The notes beneath the pieces were generated by a model, which was not told the DNA's origin, searched no databases, and saw only the letters and a list, made by a program, of their open reading frames with translations. DNA of 64,000 bases from Kibdelosporangium aridum (GTDB taxonomy: Bacteria > Actinomycetota > Actinomycetes > Mycobacteriales > Pseudonocardiaceae): the NCBI RefSeq assembly GCF_900176515.1, contig NZ_FWXV01000001.1:1438564-1502563 (forward strand). Direction: 5' to 3'. Shown here piece by piece: positions 44,213-52,830 of this stretch (position 1 is its first letter; each line of letters begins with the position of its first letter). The translations under genes and the position numbers were made by a program.

Positions 44213-45535
44213 GTGGCGTTGGTGCGCATGCGCCGTGTGGTCCGGCGTTTCGGCGATGCGTCCGGTGTGGACAATGTGGACCTTGACGTGCGCGCGGGCG
44301 AGGTGATGGGCCTGGCGGGTGGCCGTGGTGCCGGGAAGTCGGCGGTGATCGACATGCTCGCCGGTGAGCTGATGCCGGACTCCGGTCAGGTGGTCATCGC
44401 GGGAAATCCCGTCCTGCTGGCGGCGAGTGCCGGTGTGATGCGGGTGATCCGCGATCCGGACGCGGTGGCGCTTGACCTTTCGGTGGCCGAGAACGTATGC
44501 GTCGGTGTCGAACCCCGGAACCGGTTCCGGCTGGTGGATCGACGCAAGTTGCTCGCCCGGAGTGCCGGCGTGCTCTCGGCTTTGGGCCTGCGGATCGACC
44601 CTCGGCTGCCCGTTCGGCACTTGTCGCCGGCGATGCGCTGTGCTGTGCAAGCGGCCAATGCCTACGCGATCGGAGCGCGGGTGGTCGCCTTCGACGGTCT
44701 AGGTGCCTTCATGCCGGCCGAAGATCTACGCCGACTGCACTCGGTGGTGGACAAGCTGGCCGAAGCGGGTATGGCTGTCATCTACGCAAGCCGGTGTGTT
44801 CAGGAGATGCAGAAGATCTGCGACCGGATCACTGTGCTGGGCAACATGAGCGTGGTGGACGACATGCCGTTCGTGTCAGCCTCTGAGGCCGACGAGCCTG
44901 TGCTGGAGGTTCGTGGGCTGCGTACCGGTGATGATGTACACAATGTCTCGTTCAGCGTTGGCGGCGGCGAGATCGTCGCCGTGATCGGTGCTGGTCGGTC
45001 CGATGTGGGCAAGGCGTTGTTCGGGGCCGCTCCTGTTCTGGACGGTGAGATTCTGTTGCACGGATCACCCCTGCGACTACGCGGTCCACATGACGCCGTG
45101 CGGGCCGGCGTCGGCTATATGTCCGATGGCGGTTCTGGTTCCGGCTTGGTCCCGGGACAGACAGTCGCGGGAAATCTCCGGCTGCTGGCGCCGTCCTCGG
45201 TATGGTCGCGCAGGGCGCAACAACGGCTGGTGCGGCACGTCCAAACATTGCTCGGTGTCGAGTACCCGAGTCCCCGCCTGCCGATTGACGGGCTTTCCTT
45301 CGCCGAGATGCGCAAGATCGGCCTCGCGAAGTGGCTCGCGGCCGAGTCACAGGTACTTGTCATCGATGAACCGGGTACCTCGGCTGACGGGGAGATCCGG
45401 TGGATGATCCGGGAGCTGGCCGCCGCGGGTGTGGCCGTCGTGGTCATCTCCAGCGATTCGACCGAGGTGACCGAACTCGCCGACCGCGTGGTCGTGCTTC
45501 GGGACGGTTACCTCGTGGGTGAGGGAGCCGCATGA
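44213..45535 (+). CDS. CUT2-type sugar ABC ATPase with degenerate catalytic motifs
   Basis: 440 residues from the GTG at 44213 (AGGGGGCAGGT upstream). Two fused nucleotide-binding domains as in RbsA/AraG, but short. NBD1 has Walker A GGRGAGKSAV, while the signature is HLSPAMRC in place of LSGGQ and Walker B is VVAFDGLGA, losing the catalytic Glu. NBD2 has Walker A GAGRSDVGKAL, signature LSFAEMRKIGLAKWL and Walker B VLVIDEPGTSAD. Neither half keeps a full set, so ATP hydrolysis may be weak. Overlaps the permease gene (ATGA). No binding-protein gene accompanies it. Confidence 0.82.
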   Translation: MALVRMRRVVRRFGDASGVDNVDLDVRAGEVMGLAGGRGAGKSAVIDMLAGELMPDSGQVVIAGNPVLLAASAGVMRVIRDPDAVALDLSVAENVCVGVEPRNRFRLVDRRKLLARSAGVLSALGLRIDPRLPVRHLSPAMRCAVQAANAYAIGARVVAFDGLGAFMPAEDLRRLHSVVDKLAEAGMAVIYASRCVQEMQKICDRITVLGNMSVVDDMPFVSASEADEPVLEVRGLRTGDDVHNVSFSVGGGEIVAVIGAGRSDVGKALFGAAPVLDGEILLHGSPLRLRGPHDAVRAGVGYMSDGGSGSGLVPGQTVAGNLRLLAPSSVWSRRAQQRLVRHVQTLLGVEYPSPRLPIDGLSFAEMRKIGLAKWLAAESQVLVIDEPGTSADGEIRWMIRELAAAGVAVVVISSDSTEVTELADRVVVLRDGYLVGEGAA

Positions 45536-46371
45536 TCGTTGCGACGGCAGCCAGGTCCAGGGAAGCGATCCTCGTCGTGCTGGCGGCTGGTGCGGTGGCC
45601 GCGCAACCGGGAACGTTACTGTCCACTCCAGGGCTTGTCCGTGCGGCACTGATCGCGTCTGTCGCGATTGGACTGCTGTTCGTCGTCGCTGCGGGCGGTA
45701 TGGATCTCTCCGCTGGACCGGTCGCCGCCTTCGCGGTTGTCGGACTGCCTTACGGCCTGCTGGTCGGATTGGCATGTGGGCTGGTCAACGGCTTGCTGGT
45801 GGCCCGGACCCGGATACCGCCGTACCTGGTGACGTTGGCGACCTGTGCTGTGCTCGTGAGCGCAGGACCGCGAGGGGCAAGTGGGGATCCAACGCGGTGG
45901 TTCGGCGTACCCGTCGTCGTGTGGGTCGCGGTGGTGATCGTCATTGCTGCCCACATCGTGCTGACTCGAACCAGGACCGGACTGCACGTGTACTTCGTCG
46001 GGTCCAATGCGGACGGAGCACGTCTGTCCGGGATCCGTCCCGGCTTGGTGCGGACCCTGGTGTACGTGACTTCTGGTGTGCTGGCCGCACTCGCCGGAGC
46101 GCTGGCGGGACCCGAGCTGTCACCCCTTGGGACCGGTGTGCGGCTCGAATTCCTTGTGCTCACAGCCGTGCTGATCGGCGGGGCAAGCCTGTCCGGTGGC
46201 CGCGGCACGGTCATCGGCACCGTTCTCGGCTCAGTGTTGTGCGTGCAGCTGCTCGCCGTCATGGACGTCCTCAAAATCAACGAGTACGGCCAGCAATGCG
46301 TCCAGATCGCGGTCCTGTTGCTACTGGCGGCGTTCAACGAACGGCGTCAGGCCCTGGTTCGTCCAACGTAG
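45532..46371 (+). CDS. CUT2-type sugar ABC permease (short)
   Basis: 279 residues, ATG overlapping the ATPase stop. Shorter than the 320-345 residues usual for RbsC-like permeases; the family block GGxDLSVG appears as AAGGMDLSAGPVAAF and the tail reads LTAVLIGGASLSGGRGTVIGTVLGSVL. About seven or eight membrane spans. Its 3' end overlaps the convergent GH16 gene by 25 bases. Substrate unknown; xyloglucan- or beta-glucan-derived sugar is a contextual guess. Confidence 0.83.
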   Translation: MIVATAARSREAILVVLAAGAVAAQPGTLLSTPGLVRAALIASVAIGLLFVVAAGGMDLSAGPVAAFAVVGLPYGLLVGLACGLVNGLLVARTRIPPYLVTLATCAVLVSAGPRGASGDPTRWFGVPVVVWVAVVIVIAAHIVLTRTRTGLHVYFVGSNADGARLSGIRPGLVRTLVYVTSGVLAALAGALAGPELSPLGTGVRLEFLVLTAVLIGGASLSGGRGTVIGTVLGSVLCVQLLAVMDVLKINEYGQQCVQIAVLLLLAAFNERRQALVRPT

Positions 46372-47150
46372 ACGTTGCGGGCCCGGTAGTAGGTGTCGGT
46401 GGACGGGCCAGACGCGCCGGAGGACCCCTCCATCTGCAGGTTGATGATGATCCACATCGGTTTGCCCGCGAAGTTCGCGCCGCGGTGCTGGCCGACCCAG
46501 TTGCCGTCCAGGTAGTAGTGGATGTCGACATCGGTGGCGTTGACCTTGGTGATCCACGCCCGGTACCCGTGCCACGCGCCAGGGTTCGAGACGTTGACGA
46601 TGGTGTTGGACCACCCGCCGATCGCGTTGCGGTATGTGTTGAACCAGTTGCGGGCGTCCCCTTTGTACTCGAGGATGTCGCTTTCCGGCGGCCAGCTCGT
46701 GGCTCCGGTAAGCCAGAACGCAGGCCACGTGCCGCGCGCCGACGGGGCCTGGAACTCGCCTTTGACTTCCCAGTTCGGGAACTGGTCGGTGACTGTGACG
46801 TGCTGGCGGGCGTGGATGGCGCCGGAGTGGTAGCGGATGGGCAGGTATGGATCGTGCGAGCTGTTGCCCTCGTTCCAGGAGATCCGAGTGGCCTTGAGCA
46901 CCAGAACGCCGTTGCTTTCCAGGTAGACGTGGTTGTGATCCGAGGCGCTGGCGTACATCCGGGCCGAGCCGTTGTGGTCCGACCCCCACGGATAGCGGTA
47001 GTTCCATGCGGCTTGCAGCGTCGAGTAGTTCGCGAACGAACCGCTGATCACCGTCTCCCAAGTCGCCGCCGCTGCCGGCTGGGTGCCGATGGCCGCGCCA
47101 AGCAGGCCACCGCACCCGGCGGCCAAGAACGCCCGTCGGTTATGCGTCAT
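46347..47150 (-). CDS. Secreted GH16-family endo-beta-glycanase
   Basis: 267 residues from the ATG at 47150 (GAAAGG upstream). Tat-type signal NRRAFLAAGCGGLLGAA. GH16 jelly roll with catalytic ExDxxE in PPESDILEYKG (about 157), preceded by WPAFWLTGATSW and followed by GYRAWITKVNATDVDIHYYLDGNWVGQ. Substrate class (beta-1,3/1,4-glucan, galactan or xyloglucan) cannot be settled by motif alone. Lies 24 bases downstream of the large GH43 gene and is probably co-transcribed with it. Confidence 0.87.
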   Translation of the reverse strand: MTHNRRAFLAAGCGGLLGAAIGTQPAAAATWETVISGSFANYSTLQAAWNYRYPWGSDHNGSARMYASASDHNHVYLESNGVLVLKATRISWNEGNSSHDPYLPIRYHSGAIHARQHVTVTDQFPNWEVKGEFQAPSARGTWPAFWLTGATSWPPESDILEYKGDARNWFNTYRNAIGGWSNTIVNVSNPGAWHGYRAWITKVNATDVDIHYYLDGNWVGQHRGANFAGKPMWIIINLQMEGSSGASGPSTDTYYRARNVYVGRTRA

Positions 47151-47174
47151 TGCATGGGACCTTTCGTTGCAGGG

Positions 47175-50003
47175 TTACCCGATCGGCCTCCGCTCAATGC
47201 TCTCGAGCGTCGGTACGACCGGGACGATCGTGCCGTCCGGGTTGAACTTCAGCTTGTCGATTGTGGACTCGCGGTGGGTCCCGTCGCCGCCGGGAATGGC
47301 GAACCGGTGGTACGCGATGTACCACTCGTCGGTGCTAGGGATCTGCAGCATCGAGCTGTGGCCAGTGCCTTTGATGCCCAGTGACAAGTCCTTGCGCAGG
47401 ATCTCGCCGCGGTTGGTGAACGGTCCGGTCGGGCTGTTGCCGGTGGCGTACGCGACGCGGTAGTTCTCGCTACGGGTGTCGTCGATGGACCAGCTCAGGT
47501 AGTAGGTTCCGTTGCGCTTGACCATGAACAAGCCTTCGCGGAAATCCGTCAAGCCGGTGATCCGCGTTACTTTGGCTTGGTCGAAGGAGACCATGTCATT
47601 GTTCAGCGGTACGACGTACGCCGAGCCGTTGCCCCAGTAGAGGTATGCCTGACCGTCGTCGTCAGTGAACACCGCTGGGTCGATGGCCTGGCCGCTGTCA
47701 GGATTGCGGCTGACCAACGGTTGTCCGGAGTCGACGAACGGGCCGGTTGGCGAGTCGCTGACAGCCACGCCGATCTTGGCCTCGGCGCAGAAGTAGAAGT
47801 AGTACTTGCCGTTCCGGTGCGCGATTCCCGGTGCCCAGGCGTTGTTGTCCGCCCATGAGACGCCGGGACCCAGATCCAGGGCCACGCCGTGATCGATCCA
47901 GCTCACCAGGTCCTTGGAGGACCACACCTTGAACGTCGTGCTGCCCCAGTTCGGGAACCCGTCAGTGGTGGCGTACATGTAGTACGTGTCACCGAACACC
48001 GCGATGTTGGGATCGGCGTTCAGCCCTGGTGGCAACGGACTGCGCATTTCCCGGGCGCTGACCGTCCAAACGCGAGTGTTGCCGCGCGGCGCGATCACGC
48101 GGTACGGCACAGGTTTGCTGAGATCCACGTACTGGCCACTGCTCGGCCGGATCGACGCGCCGGGGGCGAGTTCGAAAGACGGGGCCAGGCGGCGGATATC
48201 CGTCCCTGGCTTGACAGGCAGCACGACGGTTCCGGCGGTCGTGTCGATGATGGCGGGCACCTTCAGCTCGGGCATGGTGACCGACCGGATCGTCGTGATG
48301 TTGCTCGGCAGAGCGGCGATCTCGGCGGCGGTCAGCGCCCGTTTGTAGAGCCGGACGTCCTTCATCCTGCCCTGGAAGTACTTGTCCGCGGTGTACAGCG
48401 AGCGGCCCAGGTAATTCGCCGCCGTACGACCGCCACCGATGTCCGACGGCTTCAAACTCACGGTCTCATTGCGGGCGACCACTTGTCCGTCCAGATAGAG
48501 CACGGCTTTGCCGTCACCGAGGGTGTACGCGATGTTGTGCCACGAACCTCTGGACAAGCCGGTTGACGCGGCGGTTTGTTGTTCGGAACGCCAGTCCCCG
48601 CTGGATATCGCGGAGCGCAGACCGCTGTCGGAACTGCCGCCGGTACTGAACAAATACCCGTTTCCAGTACCCGACGATCCGGTGTTGCCGAAGCCGTACA
48701 AGAAGTACGGTGTCTGCTGAGCCGGGTCGACATACACGTCCGCGGAAACCGTGACCGAGTCCACGCCGGACAGCATGTTGTCGGGCAGATCGACGAAGCC
48801 GTTCGTACCACCGAATGACAGCGATCCGTTCGACCACCTCACGTCGCCGGAAAGTGCTCCGTCGTAACCGTGACCGGTGATGTCCTTGGCAGTCTTGCCT
48901 GACCCCGCGTTGAGCGGCCAGTGAGCGACAAGGCCGTTGCGGTCCGCCTTCACCGGCGGCACGGGGCCTCCGGTGAGCCGGTCGTGTTCCTTCTTGGTGA
49001 CGGGCAGGACGGTGCCGTGTCGTGGTGACGCCGGGAGTTGGGCACCGGCCGACATCGTCCACTTGCCCGTCGCCAGGTCAGTGGTCTCGAACGGGACGTA
49101 ACCACGGCCGCCGAACTCGTCGATGAACATGTACCACTTGTTCTCGGTGTTCGACTTGAACACCGTCGGGCCTTCACCGCGACTGATGTCCGGCTTGCCG
49201 ATGCATTCGCTGATGAAGTCGTACGAGGTGTCCAGCAGGTCAGTCGACTTCTCGGCGACGATAAACTTGCTGCACGGGCTGGACGAACTCGGATCCCGCT
49301 CGTCCTTTGTGTACCGGTAGTAGGTGCCCTGGTGCTCGATGACGGTCGAGTCGATCACCGAGTATCCCGGGTCCACCCAGACCTTCGCCTCGCTGAACGT
49401 CACGAAGTCGCGAGTGGTCGCGTACATCATCCGGTTGTAGCTGGAGCCGGTGTGCCCAGGGTCGTTCTCGGCGTACAGTTTGGACGCCCAGAAAACCACG
49501 TACTCGCCGCGTTTGCTGTCCCAGTACGCTTCCGGCGCCCAGGTGTTGCCCGCAGTGGGTGGTGAGACCTGTACGGAGCGCTGCGTCGACCAGTTGACCA
49601 GGTCGCGCGACTCCCAGACCATGATCGACCTGCTGCCGTGCCGTTGCGCCTTGTCCCAGTCGCCGTTGCCGTAGATCTTCAGATCAGTGGCCAGCAGGTA
49701 GAACTTGTCGCCTTCGGGAGCGCGGATGATGAACGGGTCGCGCACGCCCTTGTCGCCCAGTGTCGAGGTGAGCACCGGCTGGCCGTCGTTGCGTTCGTCG
49801 AACTTCAGCGGGTCGTTGCCACGACTCGTGGCAAGGTAGATCTGCTCGCCGTTCGCGGTGCCCTCACCGGTGAAGTAGAAGAACGCGTACCCCGCATAGG
49901 GTTCCTGCGCCGGTTGCGGTACGGCGGCGGCTGGCGCGGCGAGCAGGCCACAAATCAGGGCCATGCCCAGCGCAGCCGCCAGCCTGCTGAATCGACGGGT
50001 CAT
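47175..50003 (-). CDS. Secreted double GH43 enzyme with central LamG and Ig-like domains
   Basis: 942 residues from the ATG at 50003 (GAAAGGGATC upstream). Signal peptide MTRRFSRLAAALGMALICGLL. Order: GH43-like propeller 1 (about 30-330; KGVRDPFII, VIDSTVIEH, RGEGPTVF), LamG jelly roll (about 356-560; GLVAHWPLNAGSGKTAKDITG), a DUF5018/Ig-like linker (about 570-645) and GH43 propeller 2 (about 655-942; NADPNIAVFGDTYYMYAT, AIDPAVFTDDDG, FREGLFMVKR). Both propellers keep the Asp-Asp-Glu triad positions. Likely an arabinofuranosidase or xylosidase with two activities. An arabinose-type operator lies 25 bases upstream. Confidence 0.88.
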   Translation of the reverse strand: MTRRFSRLAAALGMALICGLLAAPAAAVPQPAQEPYAGYAFFYFTGEGTANGEQIYLATSRGNDPLKFDERNDGQPVLTSTLGDKGVRDPFIIRAPEGDKFYLLATDLKIYGNGDWDKAQRHGSRSIMVWESRDLVNWSTQRSVQVSPPTAGNTWAPEAYWDSKRGEYVVFWASKLYAENDPGHTGSSYNRMMYATTRDFVTFSEAKVWVDPGYSVIDSTVIEHQGTYYRYTKDERDPSSSSPCSKFIVAEKSTDLLDTSYDFISECIGKPDISRGEGPTVFKSNTENKWYMFIDEFGGRGYVPFETTDLATGKWTMSAGAQLPASPRHGTVLPVTKKEHDRLTGGPVPPVKADRNGLVAHWPLNAGSGKTAKDITGHGYDGALSGDVRWSNGSLSFGGTNGFVDLPDNMLSGVDSVTVSADVYVDPAQQTPYFLYGFGNTGSSGTGNGYLFSTGGSSDSGLRSAISSGDWRSEQQTAASTGLSRGSWHNIAYTLGDGKAVLYLDGQVVARNETVSLKPSDIGGGRTAANYLGRSLYTADKYFQGRMKDVRLYKRALTAAEIAALPSNITTIRSVTMPELKVPAIIDTTAGTVVLPVKPGTDIRRLAPSFELAPGASIRPSSGQYVDLSKPVPYRVIAPRGNTRVWTVSAREMRSPLPPGLNADPNIAVFGDTYYMYATTDGFPNWGSTTFKVWSSKDLVSWIDHGVALDLGPGVSWADNNAWAPGIAHRNGKYYFYFCAEAKIGVAVSDSPTGPFVDSGQPLVSRNPDSGQAIDPAVFTDDDGQAYLYWGNGSAYVVPLNNDMVSFDQAKVTRITGLTDFREGLFMVKRNGTYYLSWSIDDTRSENYRVAYATGNSPTGPFTNRGEILRKDLSLGIKGTGHSSMLQIPSTDEWYIAYHRFAIPGGDGTHRESTIDKLKFNPDGTIVPVVPTLESIERRPIG

Positions 50004-50027
50004 CGTTGATCCCTTTCCCGACAGCAG

Positions 50028-50041
50028 TGTTATCGCTAACA
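50028..50041. promoter_or_regulatory. Arabinose-type LacI operator (GH43 gene)
   Basis: TGTTATCGCTAACA, identical to the site at 55975 before the LacI gene; 25 bases upstream of the leftward GH43 start, near the expected promoter core. Confidence 0.82.
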
Positions 50042-50138
50042 TCCAGCGAGGGTGCCTCGACCGTAGAGACGCCGACGCGAACGGTCAAGACGTATGTACG
50101 CACAGTTGTGCTCGGCGCGGACGTGGTCCTATGGTGTT

Positions 50139-50152
50139 TCGAAGCGCTTCGA
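50139..50152. promoter_or_regulatory. Palindromic operator TCGAAGCGCTTCGA
   Basis: Perfect 14-base palindrome 35 bases before the sugar-binding lipoprotein start. It differs from the other LacI-type sites in the window and recalls CGAA-N-TTCG (BxlR/xylobiose-type) operators. Confidence 0.65.
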
Positions 50153-50186
50153 CAGTCCGTTCACCGTTGTGCGGAGGAGAGGCCGG

Positions 50187-51467
50187 ATGTCCAAGCGAGT
50201 TCTCGCAATCGCGTTGACGGCCGTACTGGCGATCGCCGGATGTGGATCGGGCGACCAGGCCGACGGCCCGAGGACGTTGAAGCTCTGGCACTACGAGGGC
50301 CCCGACAGTGCGATGGGTGTGGCGTGGGCCGAGGCGATCAAGCAGTTCGAGGCCATGTATCCCGGGGTGAAGATCGCCTTTGAGGAGAAGGGGTTCGAAC
50401 AGATCCAGAAGACGGCGCCGATGGTGCTGAACTCCAGCGACGCGCCGGATGTGATGGAGTACAACAAGGGCAACGCGACGGCTGGCCTGCTGTCCAAACA
50501 AGGACTGCTGACCGACATCAGTGACGAGGTGACCAAGCGGGGCTGGGACAAGCATCTCGGTCCGGGGATCCAGACCACGGCTCGTTATGACGAGAAGGGT
50601 GTGATGGGGTCTGGCAAGTGGTTCGGTGTGCCGAATTATGCCGAGTACGTGATGGTTTTCTACAACAAGGACATGTTCGCCCGGCAGGGCATCGCGGTGC
50701 CGACCTCGATCGCGGAGCTGACGGCGGCGATGGACAAGTTCGTCGCGGCCGGTGTGACCCCGTTGGCGGTCGGGGGTGCGGAGTATCCGGCGCACCAGAT
50801 CATGTACCAGTTGGCGCTGTCGAAGGCGAACAAGGATTGGGTGGATCGGTTCCAGCGGTACACCGGTCCGGTGGATTTCCATGACGCGGCGTGGATGCAT
50901 GGGGCCAGTACGTTCGCTGACTGGGTGGACAAGCGGTATGTCAGCAAGGACTCGGCGGGGGTGAAGGCCGAGGACATGGGTGTGTCGTTCATGCAGGGCA
51001 AGCATCCGATCATGATCAGTGGCAGTTGGTGGTACGGCAGGCTGGCTTCGGGGATCAAGGATTTCCAGTGGGGGTCGTTCCTGTGGCCGGGGCTGACGGC
51101 GGGGTCCGCGGGCAACATGTGGGTGGTTCCGGCGGGGTCGAAGAACAAGGAATTGGCGTACGACTTCATTCAGATCACGATGTCGCCGCAGATTCAGGAC
51201 AAGTTGCGTGATGCGGGTGGTGTGCCGCTTGTGGACACTGGTTCGGCGTCGAGTGCGGCGCCGCAGTTGAAGGAAGTGGCGGAGAATTTCAAGACGTTGG
51301 CCGCGCAGGATCGGTTGGCGTTCTATCCGGACTGGCCGGCGCCGGGTTATTACGATGTGCAGGTTTCGGCGGTGCAGAAGCTGATCACCGGCACGGCGAC
51401 GCCGCATCAGGTGATGGACGAGATAGCCAAGCCCTACCAGGAGAACCTGGCGAACGTCGGCAAATGA
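50187..51467 (+). CDS. Orphan ABC sugar-binding lipoprotein (SBP family 1)
   Basis: 426 residues from the ATG at 50187 (GCGGAGGAGAGG upstream). Lipoprotein signal MSKRVLAIALTAVLAIAGC. Family 1 solute-binding fold: TLKLWHYEGPDSAMGVAWAEAIKQFEAMYPGVKI, GFEQIQKTAPMVLNSSDAPDVMEYNKG, GVPNYAEYVMVFYNKDMFARQGI, FMQGKHPIMISGSWWYG. Related proteins normally head a binding-protein/permease/permease operon, but here no permease follows; the next gene is an MFS protein behind a hairpin. It may serve permeases encoded elsewhere. Ligand possibly xylo- or arabino-oligosaccharide from the operator type and neighbours. Confidence 0.88.
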   Translation: MSKRVLAIALTAVLAIAGCGSGDQADGPRTLKLWHYEGPDSAMGVAWAEAIKQFEAMYPGVKIAFEEKGFEQIQKTAPMVLNSSDAPDVMEYNKGNATAGLLSKQGLLTDISDEVTKRGWDKHLGPGIQTTARYDEKGVMGSGKWFGVPNYAEYVMVFYNKDMFARQGIAVPTSIAELTAAMDKFVAAGVTPLAVGGAEYPAHQIMYQLALSKANKDWVDRFQRYTGPVDFHDAAWMHGASTFADWVDKRYVSKDSAGVKAEDMGVSFMQGKHPIMISGSWWYGRLASGIKDFQWGSFLWPGLTAGSAGNMWVVPAGSKNKELAYDFIQITMSPQIQDKLRDAGGVPLVDTGSASSAAPQLKEVAENFKTLAAQDRLAFYPDWPAPGYYDVQVSAVQKLITGTATPHQVMDEIAKPYQENLANVGK

Positions 51468-51514
51468 CCCTTCACGCACGGGGATAGGACACCAGGCTCG
51501 GCGGAACCCCAGTC

Positions 51515-51536
51515 GCCCGCACGCCCGAGCGTGGGC
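51515..51536 (+). terminator. Probable terminator of the orphan binding-protein gene
   Basis: GCCC-CACGC pairs with GCGTGGGC around a 4-base loop, with one bulged G, 47 bases past the stop. Confidence 0.45.
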
Positions 51537-51558
51537 TTGATCACCTCAGACTCGACAC

Positions 51559-51591
51559 GATAATGAAAACCGTTACGGTGTTCGCGTTATC
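51559..51591. promoter_or_regulatory. Quasi-palindromic operator candidate before the MFS operon
   Basis: Outer arms GATAA and TTATC and inner arms ACCG and CGGT around TTA, ending 24 bases before the GTG of the MFS gene. The left half AATGAAAAC resembles half of an actinobacterial Zur box; the right half does not match well. Regulator identity uncertain. Confidence 0.4.
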
Positions 51592-51615
51592 AACCGTCGA
51601 GTCCGGGGGAGTTCG

Positions 51616-52815
51616 GTGACCGGGTCTGTCAGCACGCGTCGCAAGACGCTGGCGCGGTTCGGCGAACTGGCGCCTGTCGTGCGGCTTCTGGTCGTCACCC
51701 AGTTGCTGTTCAACATCGGGTTCTTCCTGGTCCTGCCGTATCTGGCCGGTCACCTCGTCGAGGACCTGGCGTTGGCGGGCTGGCTCGTCGGGCTCGTACT
51801 CGGCCTGCGGACGTTCAGCCAGCAGGGCCTGTTCCTCGTCGGTGGCACGCTGACCGACCGGTTCGGTGCGAAGCCGGTGATCCTCGCCGGGTGTGCTGTC
51901 CGGGTCGCCGGGTTTGTGTTGCTGGCCGTGTCCGAGACGCTGCCCGGTGTGCTCGCGGGTGCTGTGCTCACCGGCTTCGCGGGTGCGCTGTTCTCGCCGG
52001 CTGTCGAAGCATCACTGGCCCGGGAAGCGGGCCCGCAGTTACGCGGAACGGCGTTCGCGATGCTCGCGGTGTGCGGGCAGATAGGTGCGGTCACGGGACC
52101 GTTGCTCGGTGCTCTCGTGCTGACGGACTTCGGCCTCGCGTGTTGGGTCGCGGCTGGCCTGTTCGTGCTTATCGCGATCGGTCATGCCTGGCTGTTGCCG
52201 TACCGGCCGGGGGAGCACGCGTCGGAACCGGTGCTGGCGGGCTGGCGTGAGGTGTTCGGCAACCGGGTGTTCGTCGTGTTCGCGGTGGCGTATTCCGGAT
52301 ATCTGGTGTCGTACAACCAGCTTTATCTCGCCTTGCCCAGTGAACTGCGGTCCGTGACCGGAGGTGAGGCCGCTCTCGGTTGGCTGTTCGCGTTGGCCTC
52401 CTTGATCATCGTGTTCGGTCAGTTGCCGACCACCGCGATCGCTCGGCGCGTATTGGGTCCCGGGCGCGCTGTCGCAGCCGGATTTGTGCTTATGGCGGCC
52501 GCTTTCGCGGTTGTGGCGGTGCCGTTGCCCGGTTTGCTGCCCGCCGTCCTGCTGGTCGTTCTGTTGACTCTTGGGCAGATGCTCGCGGTGCCCTTCGCGC
52601 AGGAGCTGGTGCCGGCGCTCGCTGGGGAACGCCGGTTGGGGGCCCACTTCGGGTTTCTGTCGTCGGTGGGTGGCGTGGCGGTGCTGATCGGCAGTACTGC
52701 CAGCGGTGCCGTCCTCGGTCTCGGGCCGGTCGCCTGGCTGTTGCTCGCGCTCGTCCCTCTCGGTGGTGCCGTTGTGCTCGCCGTTCTCGTATCCCGCGGT
52801 GTTCTGGTCCGCTGA
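51616..52815 (+). CDS. MFS transporter
   Basis: 399 residues from the GTG at 51616 (GGGGGAGTTCG upstream). Twelve membrane segments; the MFS motif A region reads GTLTDRFGAKPVI between helices 2 and 3 (about residue 77). It resembles drug or siderophore exporters of the MdtG/EntS type. It heads a tight operon (15 bases to the binding-protein gene, which overlaps the permease gene), suggesting export of a small molecule whose return is handled by the peptide/nickel-type importer. Confidence 0.88.
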   Translation: MTGSVSTRRKTLARFGELAPVVRLLVVTQLLFNIGFFLVLPYLAGHLVEDLALAGWLVGLVLGLRTFSQQGLFLVGGTLTDRFGAKPVILAGCAVRVAGFVLLAVSETLPGVLAGAVLTGFAGALFSPAVEASLAREAGPQLRGTAFAMLAVCGQIGAVTGPLLGALVLTDFGLACWVAAGLFVLIAIGHAWLLPYRPGEHASEPVLAGWREVFGNRVFVVFAVAYSGYLVSYNQLYLALPSELRSVTGGEAALGWLFALASLIIVFGQLPTTAIARRVLGPGRAVAAGFVLMAAAFAVVAVPLPGLLPAVLLVVLLTLGQMLAVPFAQELVPALAGERRLGAHFGFLSSVGGVAVLIGSTASGAVLGLGPVAWLLLALVPLGGAVVLAVLVSRGVLVR

Positions 52816-52830
52816 CAGAAGGTGGTTCTC

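Noticed and set aside
44213..45535. Calling the CUT2 ATPase gene a pseudogene
   Set aside because: Frame, start, overlap with the permease gene and codon use are all intact; motif erosion alone does not prove loss of function.
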